In this document: positions 62,467 to 64,000 of the stretch, piece by piece
Position numbering within the stretch: the first letter of the stretch is position 1
Layout: each line of letters opens with the position of its first letter
The notes under the pieces: generated by a model
The model's input: the letters and a program-made list of their open reading frames with translations, nothing else
The model's database searches: none
What the model was told of the DNA's origin: nothing
Made by a program: the position numbers and the translations under genes
NCBI GenBank assembly: GCA_947488655.1
Contig: CANKZZ010000005.1
Coordinates: forward strand, 248,001-312,000
DNA: 64,000 nt
Direction of reading: 5' to 3'
From: an uncultured Psychroserpens sp.
GTDB taxonomy: Bacteria > Bacteroidota > Bacteroidia > Flavobacteriales > Flavobacteriaceae

Positions 62467-63291
62467 ACGAATTCCGTCATTATCAATTGTAATTAAACGT
62501 TGTTTATACAATGTTCCTATTGCTTTTTTAAACGTTTTTTTACTCATTTGAAGTTCTTGTTTAATGTCTTCTGGATTAGATTTATCATTAAGACCTAAAA
62601 ATCCATCTTTACTATCTTCTAGATGTTGTAAAACGAGATCTGCATTAGGTTCTATTTTTCTATACCCAATTTTACCTAGAACTATATCTAATTTATTATC
62701 GTCTCGTACTTTTTTAACAAAACCTTTTAAACGGTCTCCAACACTTATATCTTTAAAAATATCTTCTGTAAAGATTAGACCTAAATGTTGATCGTTTACT
62801 ATAACATTCATTCCCAAATCTGATGGATGAGATACTATTAAATCTACTTCATCAAATTGCTGTACTGTTAATTCTTTATTATCTAAAAATCGATTAGTCT
62901 TGCTAGAAGCTACAAGTCTATTAGTCTCTTCATCTAAATAGCAATGCACGAGATACCATCCTCCTGCTTTCATTTTAAAAGCTTGCTCTTTGAAGGGACA
63001 AAACAGTTCTTTTACCATTCCCCAATCTAAAAACGCACCATGAGTAGTAACTTGATTACAGCGCAATAAGGCAAACTCATCTCGCAAGATATATGGCTCA
63101 TCTGTAACTGCTACAGGACGCTCTTCATTATCTAAATAGACAAAAACCTCTAATTTTTCCCAAATTTGAAATGTCTCTGGCACATACCTATTTGGTAATA
63201 AAATTTCATTATCTTCTGCATCAGACAAGTATAAACCTTGCTCTGTTTCTCGTATAATTTCTAACGTATTGTAATCTCCTATTCTAATCAT
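62458..63291 (-). CDS. cvfB: CvfB-like S1 RNA-binding protein
   Basis: A 277-residue protein with tandem S1-type OB folds and a C-terminal winged helix. The first domain begins GDYNTLEIIRETEQGLYLSD, a later S1 repeat includes RCNQVTTHGAFLDWGMVKEL and SVGDRLKGFVKKVRDDNKLD, and the winged helix is MSKKTFKKAIGTLYKQRLIT. This layout fits CvfB, known from Staphylococcus as a virulence and RNA-related regulator. The -7 element sits almost on the ATG, so the mRNA may be leaderless. Cytoplasmic. Confidence 0.85.
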   Translation of the reverse strand: MIRIGDYNTLEIIRETEQGLYLSDAEDNEILLPNRYVPETFQIWEKLEVFVYLDNEERPVAVTDEPYILRDEFALLRCNQVTTHGAFLDWGMVKELFCPFKEQAFKMKAGGWYLVHCYLDEETNRLVASSKTNRFLDNKELTVQQFDEVDLIVSHPSDLGMNVIVNDQHLGLIFTEDIFKDISVGDRLKGFVKKVRDDNKLDIVLGKIGYRKIEPNADLVLQHLEDSKDGFLGLNDKSNPEDIKQELQMSKKTFKKAIGTLYKQRLITIDNDGIRLI

Positions 63292-63295
63292 GTGG

Positions 63296-63303
63296 CAAAG
63301 ATA
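63296..63303 (-). promoter_or_regulatory. -7 element almost on the cvfB start codon
   Basis: The minus strand reads TATCTTTG, only four bases before the ATG. Transcription would start at or near the A of ATG. No TTG is seen at -33. Confidence 0.4.
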
Positions 63304-63408
63304 TGTAAAAAACCGCTTTAGATGCTTTAGTTTTTAACTTTAGATATCTCTCTTTTTGCGTGAAAAAATAATATTGTAAAGTTTAGGTTTAATTTTAAGG
63401 AATAAAAA

Positions 63409-63432
63409 AAAGCGTCACTTACGCAACGCTTT
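63409..63432 (-). terminator. Terminator of the DUF2853 gene
   Basis: AAAGCGT and ACGCTTT pair over seven bases with a ten-base loop, followed by a T run on the minus strand, 20 bases past the stop codon. Confidence 0.7.
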
Positions 63433-63452
63433 ATATATTAGAAAAAAGTCTA

Positions 63453-63791
63453 CTAGTATACAGACTCTTTTTTGAAGTGTTTTGTAAGTAAATAATAAAC
63501 TACAGCTCTATATTTATTTCGGTTTGATCTACCGTAAGTTTCCATTACAGAGTCAATTGCCTTGTCTAAATCTGCACTATCCTTGAGACCTAATTTCTTA
63601 ATTAAGAAATTATTTTTAACTGTTGCTAATTCAGACTCATCAGATCCAGAAACTGTTGCTGCATCAGCATTATAAATAGAAGGTCCACAACCAATGGTTA
63701 CCTTGGTTAATAAATCCATGTCAGCTTTTACACCACACTTGTCTTTTAAATCTGCAGCATATTTTACTATTAAATCATCTCTTTTACTCAT
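63453..63791 (-). CDS. DUF2853 family protein
   Basis: A 112-residue small soluble helical protein matching DUF2853 (MSKRDDLIVKYAADLKDKCG at the N-terminus, KIGCGPSIYNADAA-like centre read here as TIGCGPSIYNADAATVSGSD, and YRAVVYYLLTKHF near the end). Function is unknown; structural members look like all-helical bundles. It lies between menD and cvfB with its own terminator, so it is probably transcribed alone. Cytoplasmic. Confidence 0.85.
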   Translation of the reverse strand: MSKRDDLIVKYAADLKDKCGVKADMDLLTKVTIGCGPSIYNADAATVSGSDESELATVKNNFLIKKLGLKDSADLDKAIDSVMETYGRSNRNKYRAVVYYLLTKHFKKESVY

Positions 63792-63878
63792 CTTAGTTGT
63801 TAATTTTTAGGTTAATAAATAATTGCTCTATAAATATAGTTAATTATTAGACACATAAAAACTTAGAATGTCACAATT

Positions 63879-64000
63879 TTATTTGACATATTTAAAGTAA
63901 TCTAAAAGGATGGTATCATTTTCTGTTCTAGGCGTAAACACCTCTAATAATCGTGGTTGTTTAGACTTATTGTAGAATGATTTTAACGAGGTTTCCAATT
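63879..64000 (-). CDS. menD: MenD C-terminal end (gene runs off the right edge)
   Basis: The minus-strand frame reads LETSLKSFYNKSKQPRLLEV, then FTPRTENDTILLDYFKYVK and a stop. The LLEVFTPRTENDTILLDYF segment matches the C-terminus of flavobacterial 2-succinyl-5-enolpyruvyl-6-hydroxy-3-cyclohexene-1-carboxylate synthase, a thiamine diphosphate enzyme of menaquinone synthesis. Only about 39 residues are in the window, so the assignment rests on this tail and on the nearby menA, menB, menC and menE. Confidence 0.75.
   Translation of the reverse strand, partial: LETSLKSFYNKSKQPRLLEVFTPRTENDTILLDYFKYVK

Noticed and set aside
1-64000. tRNA, rRNA, CRISPR array, prophage or intact insertion sequence
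   Set aside because: No cloverleaf, direct-repeat array, integrase, transposase or phage structural gene was seen in the window; small tRNA-like folds could still be missed by eye.

Overview
The window is about 32% G+C chromosomal DNA from a member of the family Flavobacteriaceae (phylum Bacteroidota). The evidence is the gene content (YfhO family protein, DUF4834, DUF2490, DUF2853, a CAL67264-type small membrane protein, a type IX secretion sorting domain, an OMP_b-brl receptor, menaquinone genes), the TTG-N20/21-TAnnTTTG promoters, and the lack of Shine-Dalgarno sequences. The assignment rests on recognition of families, not on a search. No rRNA, tRNA, CRISPR array, prophage or intact insertion sequence was seen.

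Layout. 1-8.7 kb: a polysaccharide operon on the minus strand (flippase, glycosyltransferase, two orphan genes, YfhO, then DUF4834), followed by a plus-strand transporter and acetyltransferase. 8.8-11.4 kb: two PLP enzymes, an alpha-oxoamine synthase and a cysteine-synthase-like protein, which together look like the first two steps of sulfonolipid (capnine) synthesis. 11.4-25.3 kb: housekeeping genes (oligopeptidase B, YbaB, threonine aldolase, metalloprotease, prfB with its programmed frameshift, arsC-like, an outer membrane receptor, fumC). 25.3-31.8 kb: a T9SS cargo protein and a partial histidine-utilisation group (hutI, hutG) with a transglutaminase-like gene and a GNAT gene. 31.8-42.3 kb: a one-direction run of mostly unrecognised genes (coiled-coil protein, small membrane proteins, AAA+ ATPase, Nudix hydrolase, membrane proteins). 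This run is the best candidate for an undescribed system. 42.5-49.3 kb: a metallo-beta-lactamase-fold lipoprotein, small membrane proteins, ettA, and a MarR-type redox/pirin operon. 49.5-54.1 kb: acyl-CoA carboxylase beta subunit, two paralogous secreted proteins and an MFS transporter. 54.1-64 kb: menaquinone genes menE, menC, menA, menB and the 3' end of menD, interleaved with a CPBP protease, DUF2490, a sterol-desaturase-like enzyme, a UPF0173-type hydrolase, a CvfB-like S1 protein and DUF2853.

How the parts connect. The men genes supply the respiratory quinone. The capnine-type pair, the flippase/glycosyltransferase/YfhO operon and probably the 32-42 kb locus all concern the envelope. Across the whole window the octamer TTCCGAAG (either strand) occurs 19 times where base composition predicts about one. 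It occurs in several codon phases, so it looks like a DNA-level signal rather than a protein-level one.

Limits: domain names come from memory of sequence families, residue positions are hand counts, and repeats and the octamer were found by eye.
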